From the NCBI GenBank assembly GCA_945869935.1, contig CAMBSA010000012.1, positions 1 to 12,192 on the forward strand: a stretch of 12,192 bases of DNA, written 5' to 3'. The notes under the pieces were generated by a model that worked only from the letters and a program-made list of their open reading frames with translations, was not told the DNA's origin and did no database searches. The stretch is from Bordetella parapertussis (lineage in GTDB: Bacteria; Pseudomonadota; Gammaproteobacteria; Burkholderiales; SG8-39). Shown here piece by piece: positions 1-7,019 of the stretch; position 1 is the first letter of the stretch; each line of letters begins with the position of its first letter. The translations under genes were made by a program, and so were the position numbers.

Positions 1-515
1 AACTCGCCATCAATTCGAACAAGAAACTCTATCAGCCGGCCGACCGCGCCCTTGTTGACCACAACGTCATTGAGAGCAAGGGTGGAAAAAATGGTCGCAT
101 CGCCGCGGACCACACGCGCCGATAGCATCGTGCGTTCCTCTACGCTGTACTCGCCATCGAGCACCCGCCCAAGGGTCTCCAACATCGTTCCTGCGGCGAT
201 GTCGGTCATGAAACCGAGCCGCCCGTGATTGATCCCGATCAGAGGGACGCCGTGCGCCGCCAGATGGCGCGCTGCGGAGAGCATGCTTCCATCGCCGCCC
301 AGCACCACCGCAAGATCGCACTCGGATCCGATCTTCTCGTAGGACGACATCGGAAACCCGCTCACCCCGCAACTGTGCGCAGTGTCCTTCTCCATGCACA
401 CGCGGATGCCACGCGCAGCGAGAAACTCGCCAAGTTGCACGAGCGTGCCGGCGCTTGCGGGCGTGTTGTATCGACCTATCAGGGCGACGGACTTGAACGG
501 GGCGGATCGGGACAT
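1..515 (-). CDS. nadK: NAD kinase, N-terminal part (3' end outside window)
   Basis: Phosphorylates NAD+ to NADP+ with ATP in the cytoplasm, supplying NADP(H) for biosynthesis and redox defence. The minus-strand frame is open from an ATG at 515 to the window edge, giving 171 residues of a protein that is normally about 290-300 aa. Visible family motifs are the N-terminal VALIGRYN strand (residues 10-17), the diphosphate-binding loop GGDGS (73-77, the family GGDG[ST] motif), GINHGRLGF (94-102), and ALNDVVVNKG (147-156), which precedes the NAD-contacting region. The ATG at 515 places about six residues before the first beta strand, as in related proteins; no clear Shine-Dalgarno sequence precedes it. 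It is divergent from hrcA with a 90-bp gap, an arrangement common in betaproteobacteria. The C-terminal third cannot be assessed. Confidence 0.96.
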   Translation of the reverse strand, partial: MSRSAPFKSVALIGRYNTPASAGTLVQLGEFLAARGIRVCMEKDTAHSCGVSGFPMSSYEKIGSECDLAVVLGGDGSMLSAARHLAAHGVPLIGINHGRLGFMTDIAAGTMLETLGRVLDGEYSVEERTMLSARVVRGDATIFSTLALNDVVVNKGAVGRLIEFLVRIDGE

Positions 516-524
516 TAATCTGGA

Positions 525-554
525 ATTAAATCAGAAAGTTGCGCACTGTACCAA
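525..554 (-). promoter_or_regulatory. possible sigma-70 promoter for nadK
   Basis: Reading the minus strand, TTGGTA (554-549; 4 of 6 matches to TTGACA) is followed after 18 bp by TTTAAT (530-525; 5 of 6 matches to TATAAT). The predicted transcription start would fall within a few bases of the nadK ATG at 515, giving a leaderless or nearly leaderless mRNA. That agrees with the absence of a ribosome binding site but also weakens the call. This is pattern matching only. Confidence 0.25.
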
Positions 555-568
555 ACCGGGGCACATCA

Positions 569-584
569 TGGCACCTTGCGTGCA
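569..584 (+). promoter_or_regulatory. sigma-54-like -24/-12 element upstream of hrcA
   Basis: TGGCAC at 569-574, five bases, then GTGCA at 580-584 matches the sigma-54 consensus TGGCAC-N5-TTGCA at 10 of 11 defined positions. The invariant GG and GC dinucleotides have the required 10-bp gap. A start about 12 bp downstream (near 595) would leave a leader of roughly 11 nt before the hrcA ATG at 606. No activator-binding inverted repeat was recognised nearby. A TAGAAT at 593-598 could be an alternative sigma-70 -10 box, but it has no good -35 partner. The match may be chance. Confidence 0.3.
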
Positions 585-605
585 ATCTTCTGTAGAATCG
601 ATTGC

Positions 606-1625
606 ATGCTCGATAGACGCGCACAAATACTCCTGAAAACGCTGGTGGAACGCTACATCAGCGACGGCGAGCCTGTAGGATCACGATCCCTCTCCAAGTA
701 CTCCGGACTCGATCTCAGTCCTGCGACAATCCGCAATATCATGGCGGACCTTGAGGAACTCGGCTTCATCGCCAGTCCCCATACCTCCGCGGGCCGAATC
801 CCGACTCCACGCGGATATCGCGTCTTCGTTGACACGCTGCTGAAAGTCAAGCCGCTGGAGCAGGTCGAAATCAACCGCCTCGAAGGCGAGTTGCATCCGG
901 ACCACCCGCAACGACTCATAAGTTCCGCATCCCAGTTGTTGTCGCAACTCACCCGCTTTGCAGGCGTCGTCGTCGCCCCCAAGCGCAAGGCGGCTGCGTT
1001 CCGGCATATCGAATTTCTCGCCCTGTCAGAGCGGCGCGTGCTTTTGATCATCGTCACACCCGATGGCGATGTTCAGAACCGGATTCTATTTACGGAAAAA
1101 CATTACTCTCCCGCTGACCTGACCATGGCCGGCAACTTCCTCAACCAGAACTACGCCGGCCGCACCTTCGAGGAAATACGCCGCGGCCTGAACGACGACC
1201 TGAAGAAACTGCGCGAAGACATGACCCTGCTGATGAGCGCTGCGGTCGAGGCCGGGGACCGCGCGTTATCGGAGTCATCGGAGAGCTATGTAATTTCGGG
1301 CGAGAAAAACCTTCTCGACTCCACCGACCTGTCATCGAACATGGCGCGCCTTCGCGAACTGTTCGAACTGTTCGAACGCAAGACGCTGCTCCTGCAGATA
1401 CTCGACAAGAGCAATCGCGCTCAGGGCGTTCAACTCTTCATCGGCGGCGAGTCCGGTATCGCCCCCCTGGACGAGTGCAGCGTCGTCACTGCGCCCTACG
1501 AGGTCGACGGCCAGATCGTCGGTACGGTCGGAGTCATCGGGCCGACGCGCATGGCGTATGAGCGCGTTATCCCGATCGTCGATATCACCGCAAAACTCCT
1601 CTCGAGCGCGTTCTCGCAGCATTAG
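606..1625 (+). CDS. hrcA: Heat-inducible transcription repressor HrcA
   Basis: Cytoplasmic repressor of class I heat-shock genes. It binds the CIRCE inverted repeat, and its folding is assisted by GroEL, so it reads chaperone availability. The 339-residue product has the family's usual length. An N-terminal winged helix-turn-helix covers about residues 1-75 ([18 protein letters not shown], then [18 protein letters not shown] at 38-55 and [16 protein letters not shown] at 57-72). A GAF-like core with an inserted dimerising domain fills the rest. The ATG at 606 gives the canonical MLDRR start; a TTG at 576 would extend the frame by 10 unconserved residues and is rejected. No strong Shine-Dalgarno is visible. 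It heads the hemH-grpE-dnaK-dnaJ cluster, but no CIRCE sequence was found in this window, so its operators probably lie elsewhere. Confidence 0.97.
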   Translation: MLDRRAQILLKTLVERYISDGEPVGSRSLSKYSGLDLSPATIRNIMADLEELGFIASPHTSAGRIPTPRGYRVFVDTLLKVKPLEQVEINRLEGELHPDHPQRLISSASQLLSQLTRFAGVVVAPKRKAAAFRHIEFLALSERRVLLIIVTPDGDVQNRILFTEKHYSPADLTMAGNFLNQNYAGRTFEEIRRGLNDDLKKLREDMTLLMSAAVEAGDRALSESSESYVISGEKNLLDSTDLSSNMARLRELFELFERKTLLLQILDKSNRAQGVQLFIGGESGIAPLDECSVVTAPYEVDGQIVGTVGVIGPTRMAYERVIPIVDITAKLLSSAFSQH

Positions 1626-1685
1626 AATCGCCCCGGCTTCCGGGAGGATTTTCCGGACCGTCCACTTTGCACGAACGCCCACACC

Positions 1686-2768
1686 ATGCGATTTCTGCCT
1701 GAACCCGAACACCGCCATGGCTCTGGCGGAAAGATCGCCATCCTTCTGGTCAATCTCGGGACCCCCGACGCACCGTCAGCCGTTGCTGTACGCCGATACC
1801 TGAAGGAATTTCTCTCCGACCCCCGTGTGGTCGAAATTCCCCGACCGGTCTGGTGGCTGATCCTGAACGGCATCATCCTCAACGTCCGGCCTGCCGCAAC
1901 CGCGAGGAAATACGCCCGGATCTGGCTGCCCGAAGGCTCGCCCCTGAAAGTGCACACCAATGACATGGCCAACGGCCTTGGGCGGTTGATCGCAACACCG
2001 GATGCCGACGTGATCGTTCGCTATGCGATGCGATACGGCAACCCTTCGATGGGCAACTCGCTCTCTGCCCTGAAGGCCGAAGGCGTGACGCGCATCCTCG
2101 TGCTCCCGCTCTATCCCCAGTACGCGGCTAGCACCACCGGCGCCGTGATGGACGCACTCGCCGCCTGGACTGCGCGAACACGAAACCTACCGGAACTCAG
2201 AATTGTGCGAGGTTTCCACGATCACCCCGCCTATATTTCTGCGCTGGCATCAAGCGTTCGCGAGCATTGGCAGACGCACGGGCAGCCGGACAAGTTGCTC
2301 ATGAGCTTTCACGGCCTGCCGAAGTACACGCTGGACAAGGGCGATCCGTACCACTGCGAGTGCCACAAGACCGCCCGACTGCTCGCCGAAGTGCTCGAAT
2401 TACGGCCGGAGCAGTGGCAAATCGCTTTCCAGTCAAGGTTCGGACGCGCCGAATGGCTTCAGCCTTATGCAACTGAAGTCCTGCGCAAACTCGGCGAAGC
2501 CGGAACCGGGCGCGTGGACGTCATCTGCCCGGGATTTCCGTCAGATTGCCTGGAGACCCTCGAGGAACTCGGGATCGAGGGACGCGAAATTTTCATCGGC
2601 GCGGGCGGCCGTGACTACGGACTGATCCCCTGCCTGAATTCGAGCGACGCATGGATCGCAGCCTTGGCGGCCATTGCAGCCAATCACACGGGAGGATGGG
2701 AAGCGCCGACCAAGGCAGACCTCGCGGAGTCCGCCCGTCGCGCGCGCGAACTCGGCGCCTCGAACTAG
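1686..2768 (+). CDS. hemH: Ferrochelatase (protoporphyrin/coproporphyrin ferrochelatase)
   Basis: Inserts Fe2+ into protoporphyrin IX to give protoheme, the terminal step of the classical heme pathway, at or near the cytoplasmic membrane. The 360-residue product matches the length of proteobacterial enzymes. It opens with [15 protein letters not shown] (16-30). It carries the ferrochelatase signature [19 protein letters not shown] (204-222) with the metal-handling His209, [13 protein letters not shown] (249-261), and [18 protein letters not shown] (279-296), where Glu290 corresponds to the conserved catalytic glutamate. The ATG at 1686 gives [12 protein letters not shown], typical of betaproteobacterial homologues; an internal ATG lies at codon 94. 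No clear ribosome binding site directly precedes it. It sits 60 bp behind hrcA and about 120 bp before grpE, a placement conserved in several betaproteobacteria, so partial co-transcription with hrcA is likely. Confidence 0.97.
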   Translation: MRFLPEPEHRHGSGGKIAILLVNLGTPDAPSAVAVRRYLKEFLSDPRVVEIPRPVWWLILNGIILNVRPAATARKYARIWLPEGSPLKVHTNDMANGLGRLIATPDADVIVRYAMRYGNPSMGNSLSALKAEGVTRILVLPLYPQYAASTTGAVMDALAAWTARTRNLPELRIVRGFHDHPAYISALASSVREHWQTHGQPDKLLMSFHGLPKYTLDKGDPYHCECHKTARLLAEVLELRPEQWQIAFQSRFGRAEWLQPYATEVLRKLGEAGTGRVDVICPGFPSDCLETLEELGIEGREIFIGAGGRDYGLIPCLNSSDAWIAALAAIAANHTGGWEAPTKADLAESARRARELGASN

Positions 2769-2820
2769 CCGCAGGGACAGGCCCGATCCGGGGCTCGGGT
2801 AAAAAAATCGACGGGCAGGG

Positions 2821-2848
2821 CTTGAAACCCAGTAAGCCGCCCCAAACT
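2821..2848 (+). promoter_or_regulatory. RpoH (sigma-32) heat-shock promoter for grpE
   Basis: CTTGAAA at 2821-2827 is a perfect match to the sigma-32 -35 element. After a 12-bp gap comes CCCCAAACT at 2840-2848, which matches the CCCCA core of the -10 consensus CCCCATNT. The gap is slightly short. An A7 tract at 2801-2807 lies where an UP element would be. A start near 2855 leaves about 30 nt before the grpE ATG at 2887 and argues against the upstream TTG codon at 2860 as the start. The site lies in the non-coding gap ahead of the DnaK-machine genes, exactly where such a promoter is expected. Confidence 0.6.
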
Positions 2849-2886
2849 GAGCAGGATTCTTGAGTCAAGCCGGAGCCAGTGTCCCC

Positions 2887-3450
2887 ATGCACGACGAACA
2901 CCCCTCCCCCTCGGGCAGCAAGCCGGAAAATAACGCAGCCACGGCTGCACCGCAGGCCGACGCCGGCCAGACCAAGGAAAGCATGCCGAGCCTTGAGGAA
3001 CTGCTCCGCAAGGCAGAACTCGATGCGCAGGAGCATCACGATGCCTGGCTGCGGGCGAAGGCGGAAGCGGAGAACGTCCGCAAGCGCGCTCAGGCAGACG
3101 TCATCAATGCGCAGAAATTCGCACTCGAATCCTTTGCCAAGGCCTTGCTGCCGGTCCGGGACAGCCTTGAGGCCGCGCTCGCCGTCGAAAACACCGCCAC
3201 CGTCGACGCGATGAAAAGCGGTATCGAACTTACGCTCAAGCAACTGGTGGCGGTGTTCGAGAAGGAGCGGATAGCCGAACTCAACCCCGCCGGGGAAAAG
3301 TTCGACCCGCACAAACACCAGGCAATCAGCGCTCTGCCCTCGGACAAGGAACCCAACACCGTGCTCAACGTCCTGCAGAAAGGGTATGCGCTGAACGACC
3401 GCGTGATCCGCCCGGCGCTGGTCACGGTCGCCAAGGCGAAGGACGCTTGA
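2887..3450 (+). CDS. grpE: Nucleotide exchange factor GrpE
   Basis: Cytoplasmic co-chaperone that releases ADP from DnaK and so drives the Hsp70 cycle; its long helix also acts as a thermosensor. The 187-residue product is of normal size. A disordered, Ala/Pro-rich N-terminus (1-33) leads into a long charged coiled coil (about 35-100, including [16 protein letters not shown] at 54-69). A beta domain follows with [10 protein letters not shown] (139-148), [14 protein letters not shown] (166-179) and a VAKAK tail, which form the GrpE signature. The start at 2887 has GGAG at 2872-2875, 11 nt upstream, a long spacing. An in-frame TTG at 2860 would add nine residues but falls almost on the predicted heat-shock transcription start. 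dnaK begins 119 bp downstream. Confidence 0.96.
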   Translation: MHDEHPSPSGSKPENNAATAAPQADAGQTKESMPSLEELLRKAELDAQEHHDAWLRAKAEAENVRKRAQADVINAQKFALESFAKALLPVRDSLEAALAVENTATVDAMKSGIELTLKQLVAVFEKERIAELNPAGEKFDPHKHQAISALPSDKEPNTVLNVLQKGYALNDRVIRPALVTVAKAKDA

Positions 3451-3474
3451 ACTGGGGCATGGCCACCCCCACAT
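3446..3474 (+). promoter_or_regulatory. second RpoH-like promoter, overlapping the grpE stop, for dnaK
   Basis: CTTGAAC at 3446-3452 (6 of 7 to CTTGAAA), a 14-bp gap, then CCCCACAT at 3467-3474, which matches CCCCATNT except at the sixth base. Spacing is ideal for sigma-32. The -35 box overlaps the last grpE codons and its TGA, so the grpE coding sequence constrains part of the match. A start near 3481 would give dnaK a leader of about 90 nt. It would let dnaK be transcribed apart from grpE. A further TTGAAA at 3501-3506 has no usable -10 partner. Confidence 0.45.
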
Positions 3475-3569
3475 TCATAACAAGGTTGTTTGGCAACGAA
3501 TTGAAACTCCTGCAAAAACGCTCGAAACAGCTTGCAACGGGCGCTTGAGCAATCATCAAAGGAAAGAAC

Positions 3570-5513
3570 ATGGGAAAAATCATCGGAATTGACCTGGGGA
3601 CCACGAACTCGTGCGTCGCAATCATGGAGGGCGGCAAACCCAAGGTGATCGAAAACTCCGAAGGTGCGCGTACCACGCCCTCGATCGTCGCCTACATGGA
3701 CGACGGCGAAGTCCTCACCGGCGCGCCGGCCAAGCGCCAGGCGGTGACCAACCCGAAAAACACCCTGCACTCGGTGAAGCGGCTCATAGGCCGGAAATTC
3801 ACCGACAAGGAGGTGCAGAAGTCGATCGAATTCGTGCCCTACACGATCGCGGCCGCCCCGAACGGCGACGCATGGGTCGAAGTGCGCGGCAAGAAGATGG
3901 CGCCCCCGGAAATTTCCGCGCAGGTGCTGGTCAAGATGAAAAAGACCGCCGAGGACTACCTAGGCGAAGAGGTGACCGAGGCAGTCATCACAGTGCCGGC
4001 CTACTTCAACGACTCCCAGCGCCAGGCCACCAAGGACGCGGGCCGTATTGCCGGACTCGAAGTCAAGCGCATCATCAACGAGCCGACCGCGGCCGCGCTC
4101 GCCTTTGGCATGGACAAGGCCGCCGGCAAGGACCGAAAAATCGCCGTGTACGACCTCGGCGGTGGCACCTTTGACATCTCGATCATCGAGATCGCCGACG
4201 TGGAAGGCGAAAAACAGTTCGAAGTACTCGCGACCAACGGCGACACCTTCCTTGGCGGCGAGGACTTCGACCATCGCGTAATCGACTACATCTGCGACGA
4301 GTTCAAGAAGGAACAGGGCATCGACCTTCGCAAGGACGTGCTCGCGCTGCAGCGCCTCAAGGAAGCGGCGGAAAAGGCGAAGATCGAGCTGTCATCCTCG
4401 CAGCAGACCGAGGTGAACCTGCCCTACGTCACCGCCGACGCATCCGGACCGAAACACCTCGCGCTCAAGATCACCCGCGCGAAATTCGAGTCGCTTGTCG
4501 AGGATCTTGTCACCCGCACGATCGATCCCTGCCGCACGGCGCTCAAGGACGCGGGCCTCAAGGTGTCCGACATCGACGACATAATTCTCGTCGGCGGCAT
4601 GACCCGCATGCCCAAGGTACAGGACGTGGTTCGCGATTTCTTCGGCAAGGATCCGCGCCGCGATGTGAATCCCGACGAGGCGGTCGCCGTCGGCGCATCC
4701 ATCCAGGGCGGCGTGCTCAAGGGCGACGTCAAGGACGTGCTGCTGCTCGACGTGACGCCGCTGTCGCTCGGCATCGAGACACTCGGTGGCGTGATGACCA
4801 AGCTCATCCAGAAGAACACCACCATTCCGACCAAGGCGCAGCAGGTGTTCTCCACCGCCGATGACAACCAGACCGCGGTCACCATCCAGGCGCTGCAGGG
4901 CGAGCGGGAAATGGCGCGCGACAACAAGTCGCTCGGCCAGTTCAACCTCGAAGGCATTCCGCCGTCCTCCCGCGGCACGCCGCAGATCGAGGTGGCGTTC
5001 GACATCGACGCCAACGGCATCCTGCACGTGTCGGCCAAGGACAAGGCCACCGGCAAGGAAAACAAGATCACCATCAAAGCGAACTCCGGCCTGTCCGAGG
5101 ACGAAATCAAGAGCATGGTGAACGACGCCGAAGCGCATGCCGCCGAGGACAAGAAACTTCGCGAGATGGTCGACACCCGCAACCAGTGCGACGCACTGGT
5201 GTACTCGGTTCAGAAATCGCTCAAGGAACATGGCGACAAGCTGAGCCCCGAGGAAAAGACCAAGATTGAGGCCGCAATCAAGGACGCCGAGGAAGCGCTC
5301 AAGGGCGAAGACAAGGAGGCGATCGATGCCAAGTCGATGGCTCTGTCCGAAGCCGCCCAGAAGCTCGGCGAGAAGATGTACGCCGATGCGGCGGCTGCGG
5401 CCGGCGCCGGCCCCGGTGCGGATGCTGCGGGCGGCGGCAAGGCCGATGGCAAGAAAGAGGATGACGGCAACGTGGTAGATGCCGAATTCACCGAGGTCAA
5501 GGACAAGAAGTAA
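3570..5513 (+). CDS. dnaK: Chaperone protein DnaK (Hsp70)
   Basis: ATP-dependent Hsp70 of the cytoplasm. It binds exposed hydrophobic segments, works with DnaJ (ATPase stimulation) and GrpE (nucleotide exchange), and normally restrains RpoH. The 647 residues match the family. The nucleotide-binding domain shows [12 protein letters not shown] (4-15), [14 protein letters not shown] (191-204) and [13 protein letters not shown] (about 339-351). The hydrophobic interdomain linker [13 protein letters not shown] starts near residue 389. The substrate-binding beta domain and helical lid follow, with a Gly/Ala-rich tail ending in [10 protein letters not shown], the DnaK C-terminal signature. The start is set by the Shine-Dalgarno AAAGGAAAG a few bases before the ATG. 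It lies between grpE and dnaJ, with an RpoH-like promoter 95 bp upstream and a hairpin downstream. Confidence 0.99.
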   Translation: MGKIIGIDLGTTNSCVAIMEGGKPKVIENSEGARTTPSIVAYMDDGEVLTGAPAKRQAVTNPKNTLHSVKRLIGRKFTDKEVQKSIEFVPYTIAAAPNGDAWVEVRGKKMAPPEISAQVLVKMKKTAEDYLGEEVTEAVITVPAYFNDSQRQATKDAGRIAGLEVKRIINEPTAAALAFGMDKAAGKDRKIAVYDLGGGTFDISIIEIADVEGEKQFEVLATNGDTFLGGEDFDHRVIDYICDEFKKEQGIDLRKDVLALQRLKEAAEKAKIELSSSQQTEVNLPYVTADASGPKHLALKITRAKFESLVEDLVTRTIDPCRTALKDAGLKVSDIDDIILVGGMTRMPKVQDVVRDFFGKDPRRDVNPDEAVAVGASIQGGVLKGDVKDVLLLDVTPLSLGIETLGGVMTKLIQKNTTIPTKAQQVFSTADDNQTAVTIQALQGEREMARDNKSLGQFNLEGIPPSSRGTPQIEVAFDIDANGILHVSAKDKATGKENKITIKANSGLSEDEIKSMVNDAEAHAAEDKKLREMVDTRNQCDALVYSVQKSLKEHGDKLSPEEKTKIEAAIKDAEEALKGEDKEAIDAKSMALSEAAQKLGEKMYADAAAAAGAGPGADAAGGGKADGKKEDDGNVVDAEFTEVKDKK

Positions 5514-5540
5514 ATCACGATCCGCATCGGAAACCGGCCC

Positions 5541-5570
5541 GGGGGGTGAGGAGTAATATCCTCGCCCCTC
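5541..5570 (+). terminator. strong hairpin between dnaK and dnaJ, possible attenuator
   Basis: GGGGTGAGGA (5543-5552) can pair with TCCTCGCCCC (5559-5568) around a 6-nt loop. The stem has 10 pairs including one T-G wobble and can extend to 12 pairs (5541/5570). The downstream stretch TCTGTCGTTT is only moderately T-rich, so full termination is doubtful. Partial termination or 3'-end protection of dnaK mRNA, giving more DnaK than DnaJ, would be consistent with this structure and with the known excess of DnaK over DnaJ in bacteria. Confidence 0.5.
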
Positions 5571-5641
5571 TGTCGTTTCCGCGCTGCTGATTTCGCCCCG
5601 CACAATTTCGATCCACAGTCCGAACTACACCGCACCCAACC

Positions 5642-6769
5642 ATGGCCAAACGCGATTTCTACGAAGTCCTGAGCGTCAGCAGGGACGCTGATGACGATGC
5701 AATCAAGAAGGCGTACCGCCGGCTTGCGATGAAACATCATCCGGACCGCAATCCTGACGATAAATCAGCCGAAGAGAAGTTCAAGGAAGCGAAGGAAGCC
5801 TACGAGATCCTGTCCGACGCAAACAAGCGCGCAGCCTACGATCAACATGGGCATGCAGGGGTCGATCCATCGATGGGCGGAGCCGGCGGCGCCGGCTTTG
5901 CGAATTTTACCGACGCATTCGGCGACATCTTCGGCGACATCTTCGGCGGCGGCGGCGGGCGTGGCCGTGGCCGCAGCAATGTCTATCGCGGCGCGGACCT
6001 TCGCTACAACCTTGAAATCACGCTTGAGCAGGCAGCTCACGGCACCGAATCCCGGATCCGAATCCCGACCTACGAGGCCTGCACAACCTGTAACGGCAGT
6101 GGCGCGAAACCCGGAACCAAACCGAGCACCTGCGGCACCTGCCAGGGTCACGGGCAAGTTCGCCTGCAACAGGGCTTCTTCTCCGTCCAGCAGACCTGCC
6201 CGAAGTGCCATGGAACCGGCAAGACCATCGGTGATCCCTGCAACACCTGTTCGGGACAAGGCAAGATCAAGAAGCAGAAAACGCTCTCTGTCAAGATTCC
6301 CGGCGGCGTCGACGAAGGCGATCGCATCCGCCTCACCGGCGAAGGCGAACCCGGCGTAAACGGCGGTCCGCCCGGCGATCTTTATGTGCAGCTCCACATC
6401 AAGGAACACGCCGTTTTCCAGCGCGAAGGCAACGACCTGCACTGCGAGATGCCGATCAGTTTCGCCACTGCGGCGCTTGGCGGCGAAATCAATATCCCCA
6501 CCCTCGATGGCTCGGCCTCCATCAAGGTTCCCACGGAGACTCAGAGCGGCAAGGTCTTCCGGTTGCGCGGCAAGGGCATCAAGAGCGTGCGCAGTCATGA
6601 AACCGGGGACCTGATGTGCCACGTCATCCTCGAGACGCCGGAGAAGCTTACCGAACGCCAGAAGGAACTGTTGCGCGAGTTCGACGCGATCAGCCTGAAT
6701 GACGCCGAACGCCACAGCCCGCGCGCCAAGTCCTGGATGGACAAGGTCAAGGAGTTTTTCGGCAGCTAG
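5642..6769 (+). CDS. dnaJ: Chaperone protein DnaJ (Hsp40)
   Basis: Class A J-domain co-chaperone that delivers substrates to DnaK and stimulates its ATPase. The 375-residue product is full length. The J domain covers residues 1-70 with the essential HPD at 33-35. A Gly/Phe region follows (about 75-110), including the doubled GDIF unit encoded by a 12-bp tandem repeat. The zinc-binding domain has four CxxCxGxG motifs, beginning at Cys147, Cys164, Cys186 and Cys200. The two C-terminal substrate-binding barrels end in [10 protein letters not shown]. The start [10 protein letters not shown] is the standard one; only a weak ribosome binding site is visible before it. It sits 128 bp behind dnaK. 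Its amber stop is in the same frame as the orphan fragment that follows. Confidence 0.98.
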   Translation: MAKRDFYEVLSVSRDADDDAIKKAYRRLAMKHHPDRNPDDKSAEEKFKEAKEAYEILSDANKRAAYDQHGHAGVDPSMGGAGGAGFANFTDAFGDIFGDIFGGGGGRGRGRSNVYRGADLRYNLEITLEQAAHGTESRIRIPTYEACTTCNGSGAKPGTKPSTCGTCQGHGQVRLQQGFFSVQQTCPKCHGTGKTIGDPCNTCSGQGKIKKQKTLSVKIPGGVDEGDRIRLTGEGEPGVNGGPPGDLYVQLHIKEHAVFQREGNDLHCEMPISFATAALGGEINIPTLDGSASIKVPTETQSGKVFRLRGKGIKSVRSHETGDLMCHVILETPEKLTERQKELLREFDAISLNDAERHSPRAKSWMDKVKEFFGS

Positions 6770-6781
6770 TGCCCCGCGCGG

Positions 6782-6976
6782 GTGGTTGAGCGCGCGCTGG
6801 ACCCGTGGTACTTCAGCACCTCGGGGTCCACTGTCGGCGGTGTCTGCACCACGTCCTGCGGTTCGTTCGTGAACGGCGCCTTCGCCGGATCAGGCGCGCC
6901 CTATGCCTCGGGCGCCTACCGGATCACGCCGCCCAGCGACACCGTCAACGGCGTGGCAATTTTCAAGAAGCAGTAG
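6782..6976 (+). pseudogene. orphan C-terminal fragment of a beta-rich secreted-type protein
   Basis: A 64-codon frame opens with GTG at 6782 and ends with TAG at 6974-6976. The protein is rich in Gly, Ser, Thr and aromatics, with two cysteines four residues apart (GVCTTSCGSF), then VNGAFAGSGAPYASGAYRI and a terminal VNGVAIFKKQ. From memory this pattern resembles the last beta hairpins of FecR-domain or TbpB-like barrel proteins found in betaproteobacteria; that is an inference without an alignment. No signal peptide, no clear ribosome binding site and no upstream remainder of such a gene is present, because dnaJ ends 12 bp before it, in the same frame. It is most simply read as a decayed 3' remnant. 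A small expressed protein, or readthrough of the dnaJ amber codon, is less likely. Confidence 0.4.
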
Positions 6977-6983
6977 ACGAAGC

Positions 6984-7006
6984 GCGGCAGGCCTTGCGCC
7001 TGCCGC
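6984..7006. terminator. hairpin between convergent dnaJ/fragment and cysS
   Basis: GCGGCAGGC (6984-6992) and GCCTGCCGC (6998-7006) form a perfect 9-bp GC-rich stem with a 5-nt loop, located 8 bp after the fragment's stop codon and 13 bp beyond the end of cysS. Neither flank has a proper T-run, so it is not a textbook intrinsic terminator. Its place between converging genes makes a bidirectional terminator or transcript-end stabiliser the natural reading. Confidence 0.55.
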
Positions 7007-7019
7007 ATCGCGGTTCGCC

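Noticed and set aside
1632..1644. CCCGG-CTT-CCGGG hairpin between hrcA and hemH as a terminator
   Set aside because: The stem has only five pairs and is followed by AGGATTTT with four T's after a gap. It is too weak to call in a GC-rich gap, and co-transcription into hemH is likely.
2782..2807. CCCGA...TCGGG repeat followed by A7 after hemH as a terminator
   Set aside because: The tract is A, not T, on the plus strand, and on the minus strand the T's precede the stem, so polarity is wrong both ways. The A7 fits better as an upstream promoter element.
3501..3530. TTGAAA at 3501-3506 as the -35 of a third heat-shock promoter
   Set aside because: No CCCCAT-like -10 occurs 11-17 bp downstream; the region reads CGCTCGAAA.
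4392..5603. 403-codon open frame antisense to dnaK
   Set aside because: It is fully antisense to dnaK codons whose translation is unmistakable. Long antisense frames over dnaK are a well-known by-product of GC-rich codon usage, and its translation is a low-complexity Leu/Gly/Asp/His mixture.
5920..5946. 12-bp tandem repeat in dnaJ
   Set aside because: It encodes the FGDIFGDIF of the Gly/Phe region, which is normal for DnaJ and needs no separate explanation.
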